Of a DNA stretch of 64,000 nt, positions 23,559 through 34,688 are shown in pieces. The translations under genes were made by a program, and so were the position numbers. The notes beneath the pieces are model-generated. The model was given only the letters and a program-made list of their open reading frames with translations, was not told the DNA's origin and searched no databases. The stretch spans positions 372,001-436,000 of the forward strand of contig JAWNZC010000446.1 of NCBI GenBank assembly GCA_035771165.1, written 5' to 3'. Source of the DNA: Paragorgia papillata (lineage: Eukaryota > Cnidaria > Anthozoa > Scleralcyonacea > Coralliidae). How positions within the stretch are numbered: position 1 is the first letter of the stretch; every line of letters starts with the position of its first letter.

Positions 23559-23850
23559 TTTTATTCAGGTCATTGTCAAAAGACTATCTGTTGGTGAAAA
23601 CGTTGAAGCCCTGCGACACATTCCAGAGAACAATTTAACAACATATGACACAGCTGACGGTGGATTTTTACCATACATCACGTTAAGACAGTACAGTTAT
23701 GAAAACCAGAAAGTAATTGTTGTTGGAAATAGCGAAAGTAGTTCTAATTCGTTAGTACAAAAGAACAAATTGTCGACTGTTTACATAAATGGACCACTAA
23801 AGGAGAATACCGAGTATGGTATATTGTTGCGAGTATATTATGACGATGGG
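23559..23850 (+). CDS. Membrane-proximal FN3-like exon, gene A
   Basis: The exon is open from the TTTTTTAG acceptor to the GTAAG donor. Starting at 23559 makes phase 2 to 2 with the previous exon, giving S-FIQVIVKRLSVGENVE. The rest reads TYDTADGGFLPYITLRQYSY and ends NGPLKENTEYGILLRVYYDD. The PLK-NT-Y---LR-YY pattern is what receptor-type tyrosine phosphatases and related receptors show in their last extracellular domain before the membrane. It is followed in phase 0 by the transmembrane exon. No phosphatase or kinase domain follows, so I do not call it an RPTP. Confidence 0.75.
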
Positions 23851-24547
23851 GTAAGACAAAATTTACAGCATATACTTGCGCAAACAAATCTTTAATTCTA
23901 TTTTATAGAATTGTTTCTACTAATCTATATTCCCAAGTAAGATCCTTTGTATCACTTAAAGTATAACTAAGCCATAAAATGACGTCTGTTTTGTTTGAAA
24001 ATGTGTTTAAAATTATGAAGGATAGTGGAATTAACCGTTTTTTTAATATCTTTAGTCTTCTTGGGTTATTTAATTGGGGCCTTTGTTTGTAATATGCAAG
24101 TATAGTTAAGATAGCGACGTCTATATATGCAGGGTAAAAGATTTAAGTCAGGCATATCTTCAAAATCAAACATTGTAGAACAACTGTAGAACATTGATCA
24201 GGCAAGTTTCATGGATGCCATAATGAAGGACTAGTTTCCAAACGTCTTAATTTTTAGATCAATTGCAGATTAACAAATAAATTCCCAACGCAGCCAGGTG
24301 AAGAATCAGAGATAGTTTAACGCTATTCTGGCTTAAAAAAATTTTGAACGTAGCTTAAAAAGTCATCACTGCATGTCATCATTGCATTGCATTCACGATT
24401 TAATGGAGCGTGGGCGCTACTGATGTGCCAAGCTTCCAAACAACGTCTTTGGTGGTATGGTGGATTGGTAGTGATAATTTTTTAATTATCCCACGCAATC
24501 TCATGGTTGGTTTTGCACGCGTGCTCTGTCAATAATAAGATGCTATT

Positions 24548-24799
24548 TATTCCATTCCGTGCAATGACTGTAATCAGGAATACATCGGCCAGACAAAACG
24601 TCAGTTTGGCACGCGTTTAAAAGAGCACCAAAAAGCGGTTTTCTTTTCAAAAAAGGAAAATTCTGCTTTGTTGGAGCACGCGTGCAAAACCAACCATGAG
24701 ATTGCGTGGGATAATTCAAGAATTATCACTACCAATCCACGATACCACCAAAGACGTTGTTTGGAAGCTTGGTACATCAATAGCGCCCACGCTCCATGA
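24548..24799 (+). pseudogene. GIY-YIG endonuclease domain of Penelope-like element
   Basis: An open frame reads YSIPCNDCNQEYIGQTKRQF, then RLKEHQKAV, SALLEHACKTNHEIAW and LEAWYINS, ending in TGA. This is the GIY-YIG nuclease at the C-terminus of Penelope-type reverse transcriptases: the C-x2-C finger, YIGQT, R--EH and the H-x3-H-like SALLEH. The reverse transcriptase upstream is missing, so the copy is 5' truncated. It lies in the intron between the membrane-proximal and transmembrane exons of gene A. Confidence 0.8.
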
Positions 24800-24923
24800 T
24801 TAAACCGTGATGACGGCGGTCTACTGCATGCCGGAAGCCTATTTGCATCTTGTTGATAGGTAACGTCATCAATAGTTGTATAATGAGAGTATAAATATGG
24901 GACCTGCTTCACAATGATTACCC

Positions 24924-24963
24924 CTGATGAAGACACTAGATCGGAGTGTCGAAACGTTGCGTC
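24924..24963 (+). ncRNA. Hammerhead-ribozyme-like core of Penelope-like element
   Basis: CTGATGA, a stem II formed by GACACT and AGTGTC, GAAAC and a GTC at the expected cleavage place. Core bases match the hammerhead consensus, but stem III is only two pairs and I see no good stem I. Penelope-like elements are known to carry minimal hammerheads of this sort that work better as dimers. Activity is uncertain. Confidence 0.5.
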
Positions 24964-25568
24964 ATGGACAGTAACTTTTTAAGCTACGTGGCAAAAACAT
25001 TTAAACCAGAGTAGCGTTAAACTATGTCTAATTGAAGATTAGATTGCAGTTTAAACTAAAGTTAGTGAAAAACTTATTATGGGAGAAAACGAAGATCAGT
25101 TCAAGCCGGACCCGCAATCATGCTCTTGGCCAGTATAGACGTGATCACTAACTTATTTACACATTACAAATAAAAAACCCAACAAATAACCCAATTAGGG
25201 CAATACTAAGGAGATATTGAAAAAATGTTAATAACACATCATGCAAATTTGTTGTTAGCCATCCTTCATAATTTTTAACGCCCTTTCCCACAAAAAAAAT
25301 TTCATTTTAGGGGTTAGGTGCGCTTTAAAAAGTAAGTTTTACGCAGTGTGCACGTTGAAGCACTGAGAGATAAACAGAAGCAAACTCGTATTCGTGTTTC
25401 TCAGTTTTCTTCGCTCCCAACCCAGCGCTCCAAACCAACGAAGGCGAGAGTGCAGGATAGACCCTGGACACAAGATTGCGCAGGAAGTTGTAAAAAACTG
25501 TTTATGATGATGGACGTCAGTCTTATTTTTTATCTTTTTCTTGAACTTGTTTTTTTTTTTCTGTTAAG

Positions 25569-25710
25569 GATGCATATTCTTCATCTGGTATCTTACAAGT
25601 GAAGACAAAAGATGCAGAGAGTTCAAACATCATGACAATTGTAATTGATTGTTGTTATCGTTGTTGCAGTATTTTTGGTGGTTTTTATCATAGTTTGTTT
25701 AAGAAGGTTT
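25569..25710 (+). CDS. Transmembrane exon of gene A (one-base shift)
   Basis: After TTAAG the exon reads DAYSSSGILQVKTKDAESSN, continuing phase 0 from 23850. At about 25640 there is one base too many (TAAT); read one base later the frame gives LIVVIVVAVFLVVFIIVCLR plus R, a clean membrane helix with a basic stop-transfer end. The unshifted frame gives no helix. The donor after AAGAAG leaves phase 2, which joins to the AG-A of the tail exon at 31599. The exon defines a single-pass type I receptor. Confidence 0.7.
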
Positions 25711-26592
25711 GTGATAAATATTTTATCGGTTCCCTTAAAATAATTAAGCGATATATATATACTTTTGAGATGTCAGTGCGACTTATTGAGTTCTAAATTT
25801 TTGCACTGCAGTATATATAGTACATTTCTGACTTTTATATATGTTTTCCTAGTTTTTCGTCTTCACAACATGAGCATGTTTCGTTCATAAATTAGCCTCA
25901 CAAACTTATACATATTAGTCAAAACTGAATCCTGACTATTGATACTTTTGCAGAACAACTTTACAGTAGTCGGCATCTGGTTTAATTTTTAAAATATATT
26001 TCGTATATCTAAAATTACACGAGATATATGTATACCTTCTTTTTCGTGGTTAAAGTAAGCCTTTTTGCAAGAGATTAATATGAAAGAGCAATCGCCAATA
26101 GTTCATCATGTATCAAATGTGCTTGTTCAGAAATAATTTCTTTGTTTTATAGAAGTTATAACATTTTATAACTTAGCAATTTTACAGTATACTGTACTCG
26201 AGAATATACGTCGATTCGTATACCAGTATACGCCACCCAAGCAAGATCATATGGGTGATCTAACCCAGACAAAAACCTTGTCCTTAAGCCTGGCTTATAG
26301 TCAGTAACTGGGTTTACCATTAACGTGACTGAACTACCGAGTTTACCGCGCCATCAAAATTCAAAAGTGACTGACGTGACTCGTGTATATACGGTAAAAT
26401 ATAAATGTACCTTTCAACTCTGCGAAGCAGGGCAATATTTCTGTTCATTGGCAAAATAGTACCATTTTTATAGCCTTTCATAGTCAATATTTTTGGAAAG
26501 GTTCATCATTCAAGTAAAAGTAACATTTATGTTGATTGACATTAGTCCTACCATGGCAAAGACAACTTGCGTAACACTTTATTTATAACACC

Positions 26593-26715
<123 letters not shown>

Positions 26716-26728
26716 TTATTTTTTTTTT

Positions 26729-29700
26729 TTTTTGGCCGGTCATCTTAGACGGCCGGTCATCTTAGACGTGTGTCTTGGCGGTAGGGCATTTTTACGTATA
26801 TGTATCACAAAAATGCCGCCAAGGAGAAAGGATAAGGCCTCTGGCAGAATAAAATGGACTGACCAAATGGTAATCGATATATTGGACTGCCGTAAAAGAG
26901 CTTTAGATCAATACAGAAGTAACTGTGATGGTATATCCAGTCGTGGAAGAACTGGCTATATGGAGATTATGAAACGATTGTGGGAAGAAAAAGGGTATGC
27001 ATTGTTGGGTTTAACAGCTCAGAATTTACGGGACAGAGCAGCTTACTATGAGAAAAATCGGAGAGATATTGGGGGATCATCCTCGAGTGGAATTGAAGAG
27101 CAAGTTCAACAAGAAAGTATTGCCTCCCAAGAAAATGGCGAGTCTGAAGACCCTGAAATAGCGATCGTGGAGAATTCAGACGAGATTTGCATAACTGAAA
27201 ATGCAAATAGCAGCACTTTTTCTGCATCAGTAGAAAACAGAACAATTGCAGGATATTCCTAATATCGAGAATGAAGGGCACTTTGGAGAATTGAATAATA
27301 ATGCGAGCAGTTCTTTACCCGATGAGAGCGATTTTCGATGGATGAAGTACATGGAAGTGTCTTCTGCCAAAGGATAGATAAAGCATATGAAGAGATTGTT
27401 CATTGGAAGCGCAATGTTTTTCTTGATACCGTCCGGAAAAGGTGGTAAATCTTTCGTACAAGAGTTGGCACGGTTATATATATCAATCGTATGCAGATGC
27501 TAATGCACTCGAACGCGTTGCCTTAAAAGCCTGCTCTGTCATGCAATGTCTATTGTTGCAAAAACCACACGCCAAAAGTAAAACAAAGGAACATGTCATT
27601 CATTTGGAAAGGAGGATAAAGCTTTGGTCACAAGGGAATGTTGAAGCGCTTCAACATGAAGGGAAATGTATTCAAAAACATCTCACATCAAACACACATA
27701 GAACGGTTGAGTTGGAGAAGATTGCTCGAGGTTTTAGCCGCCTCATGATGCAGGGTAAAGTTCGTCAAGCCGTTCGGTTAATTTCTAACGCCGAAAGAGG
27801 AGGTATTCTATCTATTGATGAACTAATACCCATGGGAACTGATGAAAATGGTAATACCAACTGGCAAACCCACCCGCGACATCTTAATACAGAAACATCC
27901 CGAAGGAAAGATTCCACCACCAGAAACGCTTCTCCCAGAACCAGAAAGCGACGAAATCTACCATGATCCTATCATTTTCGAAAGGATAATTGGAGATAGC
28001 ATCAAGCAAAGCAGCGAATAGGACACAGGGTGCTGCTGGTCCATCAGGGGTAGATGCCTATGCGTGGCGACGGTTCTGTTCATCGTTTAAAAGCGCTTCT
28101 GTGGATCTGTGTAACGCTATGGCCGGAGTGGCACGACGTTTGTGTACAACACCCATTCATCCCGATGGAAATATCAGCATTCGTTGCATGTCGCTTAATC
28201 CCACTGGATAAAGATCCAGGAGTACGACCAATCGGGATTGGAGAAGTTCCTAGACGGATAATAGCAAAATCTATCCTTAAAGTAATCGGTGAAGATGTCA
28301 AATCAGCTGCGGGGTGCCTTCAGACATGTGCTGGGCACGAAGCGGGGTGTGAAGCTGCTATTCATGCAATGATGGAAATTCAAGCTCTAGAAGAAACCGA
28401 AGCTATACTATTGGTAGAATGCCACAAATGCTTTTAATACCATAAACCGTGAAGCTGCTCTCCATAACATCAAAGTGATATGTCCTGCTATGTCCACAGT
28501 GCTCAACAACACCTATACCAAACCAATTAGACTGTTCGTCACTGGTGGAGGAGAAATCTCATCTATGGAAGGCATCACACAAGGTGACCCATTAGCGATG
28601 GCCATGTATGCTCTAGCTATTACTCCGTTGATCACAAGATTAAGACGAGAAGAACAAGACGTAAAGCAGGTATGGTTTGCAGACGACTTCACTGCAGCAG
28701 GAAGACTGCGAGCATTAAAAAAGTTGGTGGCAAAACCTCACAGCTGTGGGTCCAGGATTTGGATACTTTCCGAATGCCAGTAAAACCACACTGGTAGTTA
28801 AACCGGAACTTAGCGAAGAGGCCACAGAAATGTTCGAAGGGTCTGGTATCGAAATAACAACTGAAGGTAAGAAGATACTCGGCGCAGCTCTCGGCACAAC
28901 TACCTTTGTTGAAGAATATGTAACGAAGAAGGTAGAAGAATGGGCAGAAGAAATTTTAGATCTTGCTAAAATAGCCGAAATTACCCACACGCAGCGTATG
29001 CTGCCTTTTCTCATGTCATCATGAGAAAATGGCAATATATTATGCGAACAGTTGAAGATGTTGGCAAATTATTCCAGCCAATAGAAGATGCCATAAATGA
29101 GAAGCTCATTCCAGCCCTTACTGGCAGAGGACAATGTTCTCTCGAAGAAAGGAAATTACTCTCCTTACCGACACGCTACGGGGGACTCAACATTGTGAAT
29201 CCACTGAATCTGCAAACATTCAATTTGATGCGTCTAAGAAGGTTGCTGAACCTTTGAAAGAGATGATCATTGACCAGACAGAATCATACAGAAAGCCACA
29301 GCTACAAGTCATAAAATCAAATTTGCGTCGACAGAAGAATCAATACCATGAGAGTGTGGCGACACAAGTCAGAGAAAGCCTGCCAACAACGAAGCAACGG
29401 GTAATGGATTTACTCAACGAAAAAGGTTCATCGTCGTGGTTAACTACATTACCATTGAAAGATCAGGGTTTCAACCTAAACAAGGGCGAGTTTCGTGATG
29501 CCCTTAGCTTGAGATATGGATGGCAGTTGAAAAACCTTGCCCACTATTGTGTATGTGGTGCGAGTTTTTCGACTGATCATGCCATGATCTGTCCCCATGG
29601 AGGAATGACCATTGTTCGTCACAATGAAATTCGAGATTTGACTGCTGATTGGCTGAATGAAGTTTGTAATGAGATGGGAAAAAGAACCGCAACTACAACC

Positions 29701-30379
29701 TCTATCTGGTGAGAACATCCTTCCCGAACAGCAAATCGGCAAGAAGAAGCCAGGGCGGATATCAAAGCAAAAGGCTTTTGGTGTCGACAGCAAAGCGCAT
29801 TTTTTGACGTGAGGGTGTTTCATCCAAACGCGCCAAGCTATCGCAACACAAGCATTTACTGCTTTATTCCGAAGACAGGAACAAGCAAAGAAGAGAGAAT
29901 ACGGCGATAGGATTAGAGAAGTCGAGCATGCCTCCTTTACACCTTTGGTTTTTGCAACAACAGGAGGACTCAGCAAAGAAACAACGATAGCATACAAACG
30001 GTTAGCCGAACTATTGGCCATGAAACGAAAAACGGAATACAGCACTACTCTAGCCTGGATGCGATGCTCCCTCTCATTTGCTCTACTTAGGTCCGCTATT
30101 TCATGTATCAGAGGCTCGAGAGCATCATCACATCGAAGTCCGAATACGAACACGAACATTGAACTTAGTATTGTAGAAAGTCGATTATCTTATACGTAAA
30201 TTTTTAATTAAATATTTAATTTTTTTTTTATTTATTTTTATTTATTTATTTATTATTTTTTTATTTATTTATTTTTTTTGTCTTTTTTCTTTCTATTTAT
30301 TTTTAAAATGTAATATTAGTGTAAACTATAATTTTATATATATATATAACAGTTAGCCTACAGAACTTTAAAATTGTAA

Positions 30380-30380
<1 letters not shown>
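26729..30380 (+). mobile_element. Non-LTR retrotransposon with restriction-like endonuclease, inserted in (ATT)n
   Basis: An element of about 3.65 kb starts with a duplicated GGCCGGTCATCTTAGAC and ends in a T-rich tail. It encodes an N-terminal DNA-binding-like domain, a reverse transcriptase, and a C-terminal zinc-knuckle plus restriction-like endonuclease, in the order used by R2/R4/Dong/NeSL-type LINEs, with no AP endonuclease or RNase H seen. ATT microsatellites bound it on both sides; some Dong-type elements are known to target TAA repeats. Seven or more frameshifts make it dead. It sits in the gene A intron between the transmembrane and tail exons. Confidence 0.75.
26813..30199 (+). pseudogene. 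Reverse transcriptase / REL endonuclease polyprotein, multiply frameshifted
   Basis: The likely start is MPPRRKDKASGRIKW at 26813. 26813-27262: a Myb/SANT-like segment (WTDQMVIDILDCRKRA, LTAQNLRDRA) and an acidic linker. 27442-27966: a helical linker. 27990-28437: the RT fingers (GPSGVDAYAWRRF, PGVRPIGIGEVPRRIIAKSI). Near 28413 motif A is broken by one base at the catalytic aspartate, with ATNAFNTINRE following in another frame. 28475-28783: GITQGDPLAMAMYALAI and the catalytic QVWFADDFT. 28746-29257: thumb (GFGYFPNASKT, LSLPTRYGGLNIVNP). 29134-29712: GEFRDALSLRYGW, the finger CVCG...DHAMICPHGG, and HNEIRDLTADWLNEV. After 29712: KAFG...REVEH and the C-terminus to 30199. Frame changes occur at roughly 27262, 27970, 28210, 28413, 28770, 29020, 29200 and 29690. 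Confidence 0.75.
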
Positions 30381-30476
<96 letters not shown>

Positions 30477-30490
30477 ATTATTATTATTAA
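30381..30490 (+). repeat. (ATT)n microsatellite, middle
   Basis: ATT repeats lie between the 3' tail of the first element and the truncated 5' end of the second. Confidence 0.95.
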
Positions 30491-31422
30491 TGGACCTGCT
30501 ATGTGAAAAAGGATCTTTATCCTGACTGTCAGTTTTTCCATTACAAGACCAAGGTTTCAATTTGAATAATGGAGAATTTCGGGATGCAATCAACTTACGA
30601 TATGGATGGCAGCTGAAGAATGTACCTCATCATTGTAAATGTGGAAAGAATTCCTCAGCAGATCACGCTATGATATATGCCCTATGGAGACTAACAATAT
30701 CAAGCATAACGAAATCAGAGATATAACCACCAAATGGCTGACGGAAGTATGTTCGGATGTGGAAAAAGAACCACAGTTACAACCACTCACAGGCGAGACA
30801 ATACTACCAAGATCGGCCAATTAAGCAAGAGGAAGCAAGAGTAGATATAAAAGCAAAGGGTTTCTGGAATAGGCAGCAAAATGCATTTTTGACGTTAGGG
30901 TCTTTCACCCAAACGCATCGAGCTTACCGAAACACAGAGATCCCAGCACTCTACATGCAGACAAACAGGAGAATGCACAGAAGAGGGAATACGGATACAG
31001 GATAAGGGAAGTGGAGTACGCGGTCATATTCACACCACTTGTTTTTTCTACAACTGGTGGACAGGGGAAAGAGACAACCATCGCATATAAACGACTGGCA
31101 GAATTGTTGGCGAACAAGCGAAAATCAGAATACAGCATCACACTTGCATGGATGCGATGCAGCCCTTTCCTTCGCCTTGATCCGGTCGGCGGTGACAGCG
31201 ATTAGAAGCAGTCGTGATGTAGCTTCTAGTCGGGACCGGGATGCCAACATTGAACTGGGTTACAGAGAAATCCGTCTTGGAGGTTTTTGTTTTGTAAAGT
31301 TTTTAACAAGAACATAATAACAATTCTTATGACATATCATTCTTTGGAATATAGAACATTTTAGGATTTTTTATATGTATATATTTCATTTACATTGAAT
31401 TTATTGATGAAATAAATTATCA

Positions 31423-31423
<1 letters not shown>
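30491..31423 (+). mobile_element. Second, 5'-truncated REL-type non-LTR element
   Basis: The copy starts inside the C-terminal part (LPLQDQGFNLNNGEFRDAIN, LRYGWQLKNVPHHCKCGKNS) and runs to the 3' end. The endonuclease region is better kept than in the first copy: [20 protein letters not shown] is the conserved (R)-D-I-x-A-x-G-F-W segment of the restriction-like endonuclease. Later VFSTTGGQGKETTIAYKRLA-type sequence matches the first copy at 29945. It is clearly diverged from the first copy, so it is a separate insertion, and it too ends at an ATT microsatellite. Frameshifted, inactive. Confidence 0.75.
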
Positions 31424-31483
<60 letters not shown>

Positions 31484-31486
31484 TAT
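31424..31486 (+). repeat. (ATT)n microsatellite, right
   Basis: ATT repeats follow the end of the second REL-type element. Confidence 0.95.
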
Positions 31487-31598
31487 TGCACCAGACAGTT
31501 TTAAATTTTTATTGATTCGAGCTGTGGCATTACTTATTCTAAATGAGTAAATTTTGTATTGATTTACATGTCCAGCTATTCTATTTTGTTTTATATAG

Positions 31599-31897
31599 AC
31601 GCAGAAATAAAAGAAACAACATGGATGAAAGTCCAAATTTCAACATTGGAAATCCTGCTTATGATGATGCTTTTGCCCAATAATTCTAATAATCGTTTGC
31701 AATCTGACTTAGCTAACGTCGTGCTTCCTGAAAATGTTTACGAAGTACCAGCGGACATACTCCCGAAGAGAGACCCGACTAATATGCGCGGTAATTACAG
31801 CGGGGACGTAGAAGGACAAACATCGACACAGGAAAATACCTACATGGAATTGAATATATCAAGAAAGAGAAAGAGGAGAATTTGTATGCTTCGTTAA
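31599..31897 (+). CDS. Last exon of gene A: cytoplasmic tail with tyrosine motifs
   Basis: After a TTTTATATAG acceptor the exon joins in phase to the transmembrane exon and reads RRRNKRNNMDESPNFNIGNP, AYDDAFA. One base too many near 31672 (TTTT or CCC run) then shifts to NNSNNRLQSDLANVVLPENV, YEVPADILPKRDPTN and ENTYMELNISRKRKRR, ending at TAA 31895-31897. GNPAY is an NPxY motif, the classic endocytosis and PTB-domain signal of LDLR-family tails. YEVP and YMEL are possible SH2-docking tyrosines. The tail of about 100 residues contains no kinase or phosphatase. It tells us the receptor can be internalised and perhaps phosphorylated; partners are unknown. Confidence 0.7.
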
Positions 31898-32072
31898 ACT
31901 AAAGTTCAGCAACGTAAATATCAGTGACGTAATATTAACATATATTCTAAACTTTATAATTTAGCAATCTTTTAAAGAACTAAAAACTAGAGTATGTGCA
32001 CTCAATATAAACTTTTACATAATATGTTTTTGACTCGTTTAATTTGCAGGATAGAATATTGCACAACGAAGT

Positions 32073-32078
32073 AATAAA
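32073..32078 (+). terminator. Candidate polyadenylation signal of gene A
   Basis: AATAAA lies about 175 bases after the stop codon at 31897 and is followed by a T-rich segment. No other consensus hexamer is seen between the stop codon and it. Confidence 0.5.
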
Positions 32079-32341
32079 AAAGTAATGTTTTATTAGGTTA
32101 TTAACCAACCGTGTATGGCTGATCATTAGTGGTACCGGGAGAGGAAGAAATCACCCTCCAAATATTTCTAAAACCACTTTGTTTCGATATGATTAACAAT
32201 AATAAACAATATGATTGGGGACAGTGTAGATTTCATTTCATCAGAGAAGGCTTGAGTCAACAGGTCGAAAGCTCAGCAATAAATAAATGTGGTGTTACCA
32301 AAAATTATCGCTTGTATTACTATTTGTCAACATGCAAATAT

Positions 32342-32467
32342 TGCGTTGCGTTGCGTTGTATTGTATTGTATTGTATTGTATTGTATTGTATTGTATTGTG
32401 TTGTGTTGTGTTGTGTTGTGTTGTGTTGTGTTGTGTTGTGTTGTGTTGTGTTGTGTTGTGTTGTATT
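32342..32467 (+). repeat. Pentanucleotide microsatellite in three blocks
   Basis: A block of TTGCG units is followed by a block of TTGTA units and then a longer block of TTGTG units. The blocks are homogeneous. Plus-strand frames through it are cysteine-valine-rich shadows. Confidence 0.95.
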
Positions 32468-32494
32468 GTGTTTAGTATGATCCTTTACAACCGA

Positions 32495-32905
32495 GTAATT
32501 TTCATTGTTCTCGCGTGTTTGTAAAACATGACAGAATAATGTAAATCACGAGGCTGGAAGCCGAGTGATTTTTATTGTTTTCGAATGTTTTACAAACACG
32601 AGAGAACAATGAACTGAAATTACGAGGTAATAGGCCGAGTGATTTTTGTTGTTCTCGAGTGTTTGAAACCCCTGGTAAAACACGATACACGAGTTTATGA
32701 AATAGCTTCTCAATCGTCAATTATAGTAAAGGGACTTGGTGATATTGGTGCATATTAGATTTATAGACAATGGTTTCACGTTGAATTTATAATTAGGAAA
32801 TGTGGTAATAAACGGTTCTTTGTTTGTGCTGTTTATTATCTGATTTCTTAATTATAAATTCAGTTAGCGCGACCTTTACCGGGTTTCAAAACTCATACAC
32901 ATGAC
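32495..32905. repeat. Diverged repeats around CGAGTGATTTTTNTTGTTCTCG
   Basis: Three copies of a CCGAGT(A/G)ATTTT(C/T)(A/G)TTGTT(C/T)TCG-type block lie at 32492, 32562 and 32633, with partial inverted copies (CACGAGAGAACAATGA). Downstream TGAATTTATAATTAGGAAAT at 32782 is mirrored by TTTCTTAATTATAAATTCA near 32843. This is probably foldback-element debris between the two genes. Confidence 0.5.
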
Positions 32906-33889
32906 CAAATATTTTTCTCTGATTAGCTAATTAGCTCATGAATTATTAATGATTTGAGAAATACATTTATTATATGGCTGTGTCACGTTAGCGGTCTTAA
33001 CGCGATTTTTCTGCAATTTGATTGGTTCCTGAGCAGTCTTTACAAACCGGTAAAAGCATGGTTGCTACCATCACCCTTATTCTAGACTATAGAATTCCAC
33101 CGCTGCCTCCATTTGGTTACTACACGATGAATACTTACCAACCGATGTCGACTTTTACTTATTGGACAATGGACATTTGAATTTTCAGCTGAAGCTCAAT
33201 TTTTTATTACAAGACAAACTTTTGTTCGCATAACTTTGAAAGTGTTTGAGACACTTTATGTAACGTGGGTTAACTATAACGTTACGGATCTGTTTGTTAA
33301 TTAAGTTGGAAGTGTACGCGCGCATAAGATAGGTTCGCTCTAGGATTTGGTGTCCACATGCCAGGAGATCAACAATTCTAGGAACGCTATCGACAGTGCA
33401 GATACGGAAGAATAGACAAGATCCACAAAGTGTAGAGTGTAATTAATTTAAACACGTAGCGCGGGCACGCGTAGCCTAGGTACTATTATCAAACAGTTGC
33501 TAAGCAACAGCAGACTCGAGGGAGAAAGAGAGATCGAGTTCGAAGCAAACAGTTTTTTGAGGGCATTGACAAGTTTGTAAGTCCCTTGTAAAAGTGAATA
33601 AAAGAATGTTATTGTTGTCGTCGATCATTGAACTGGAATAATATGTGTATGCATAGCATTAGCTATTTTAATCGGAAATTAACCAGAAGTTTTCAAAAAT
33701 TATTTTGTAACAAACAAACAATCAAATTCATCAACATAACACAAGAAATGCACAGCAGCACAATTTCATAAGTCTTATAAAAGAACACATTATGTAAAAC
33801 ATACTCTATCTAACAAAGGAGTCGATATTTGGAATGGTCTGAAATCTAACTTAAAAAAGATAAAATCCTAGCTATAACATCGTTAAAAA
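32906..33889. other. Intergenic sequence, nothing recognised
   Basis: No gene or repeat is supported on either strand between the debris at 32.9 kb and the hAT-like element. Confidence 0.4.
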
Positions 33890-34669
33890 CAGGGGCGCAA
33901 CTAGAAAATTTCGAGGGCAGGGGTTGAACGCAAAAAAAGGGCAAAGTCGTTCAGTATTCTACACAATTTGCAGTGCCATAGCAAGGTGTCAAAAAATAGG
34001 GGGCAGTATAGTGGCAATTATTAACAATTATTAAATTTTTGAAATCTAGAACCTCGGAAACACTATTTGCAGCAATTTGAGCGAACTTTTTCATCTAATT
34101 CTACAGCGAGTATAGTTCAAATTTTACTGTAAAAACGAAGAAATTATCGCACCAACATACCCTACAGGTTGCCAAAATCCAGCTCTATCTCTATGATTGG
34201 TTCAGGGAATTGAAGCCTCGACAGACAACACTTCACAAAAGTGAACATATTTTGGGGGTTGCGTTGCTCCGTTTGAGATTTTGAGTCGCTTAATCTTTCA
34301 ATAATTAAATACCTATACATTACTGAATAGCTTCTAATTCTTCTAAGATGCCTCTGCCCTCGGGCACATGAAAAGTTCGACATTTGGTCTTAGCCTTATT
34401 TTGCACAAAGTTAAATTCAGGTTATCAAAACAGGCAAAGAACTTCATCTGCGAAAAATTTGGGGCACTGATTTGGGATACTAGATATCTTCGTTATGCTC
34501 ACTTCGAGAACACTCAACAGCCACTATTGTATTGCGTACTCAACAGACGATTAATTATCTGTTTATCTAATGTCTAACCTAGTATTAGAGGTCTCACAAA
34601 AAGGGCAGGGGTTATAAAGGGGAGGGGTTGCAACCCCCCCAACCCCCCACCCCCCTAGTTGCGCCCCTG
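33890..34669. mobile_element. Non-autonomous hAT-like element, 780 bp
   Basis: It starts CAGGGGCGCAACTAG and ends with the exact inverse CTAGTTGCGCCCCTG. The CAGGGGCG terminus is typical of hAT transposons. No clear 8-bp target duplication remains and no transposase is seen. It lies between genes A and B. Confidence 0.65.
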
Positions 34670-34688
34670 AAAAAGCAAACAAAAAACC

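Larger units (their letters stand above)
24274..25042 (+). mobile_element. Penelope-like element with inverted arms
   Basis: A GIY-YIG fragment (24548-24799) is followed by a hammerhead-like core. The element's 3' sequence also occurs inverted at the left: 24390-24533 is the reverse complement of 24675-24813, and TTTAACGCTATTCTGG near 24316 mirrors the CCAGAGTAGCGTTAAA near 25006. A related but not perfect pair ATTGCAGATTAA / ATTGCAGTTTAA flanks it (24262, 25043), a candidate target duplication. Inverted arms plus GIY-YIG are typical of Penelope-like retroelements. Confidence 0.75.

Noticed and set aside
23559..25710. Calling gene A a receptor tyrosine phosphatase or a ROS1-type kinase
   Set aside because: The membrane-proximal exon resembles such receptors, but the tail exon ends after about 100 residues with no phosphatase or kinase domain.
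28715..29035. Minus-strand frame containing YPNPGPT, resembling a 2A motif
   Set aside because: It is exactly antisense to the GFGYFPNASK region of the reverse transcriptase and lacks the upstream hydrophobic and GDVE part. It is a shadow.
29476..30159. 227-codon minus-strand frame
   Set aside because: It is antisense to the REL-type element's C-terminal coding region and has no recognisable domain.
31361..31636. Minus-strand poly-asparagine protein
   Set aside because: The asparagines are the complement of the ATT microsatellite, and the frame is antisense to the gene A tail exon.
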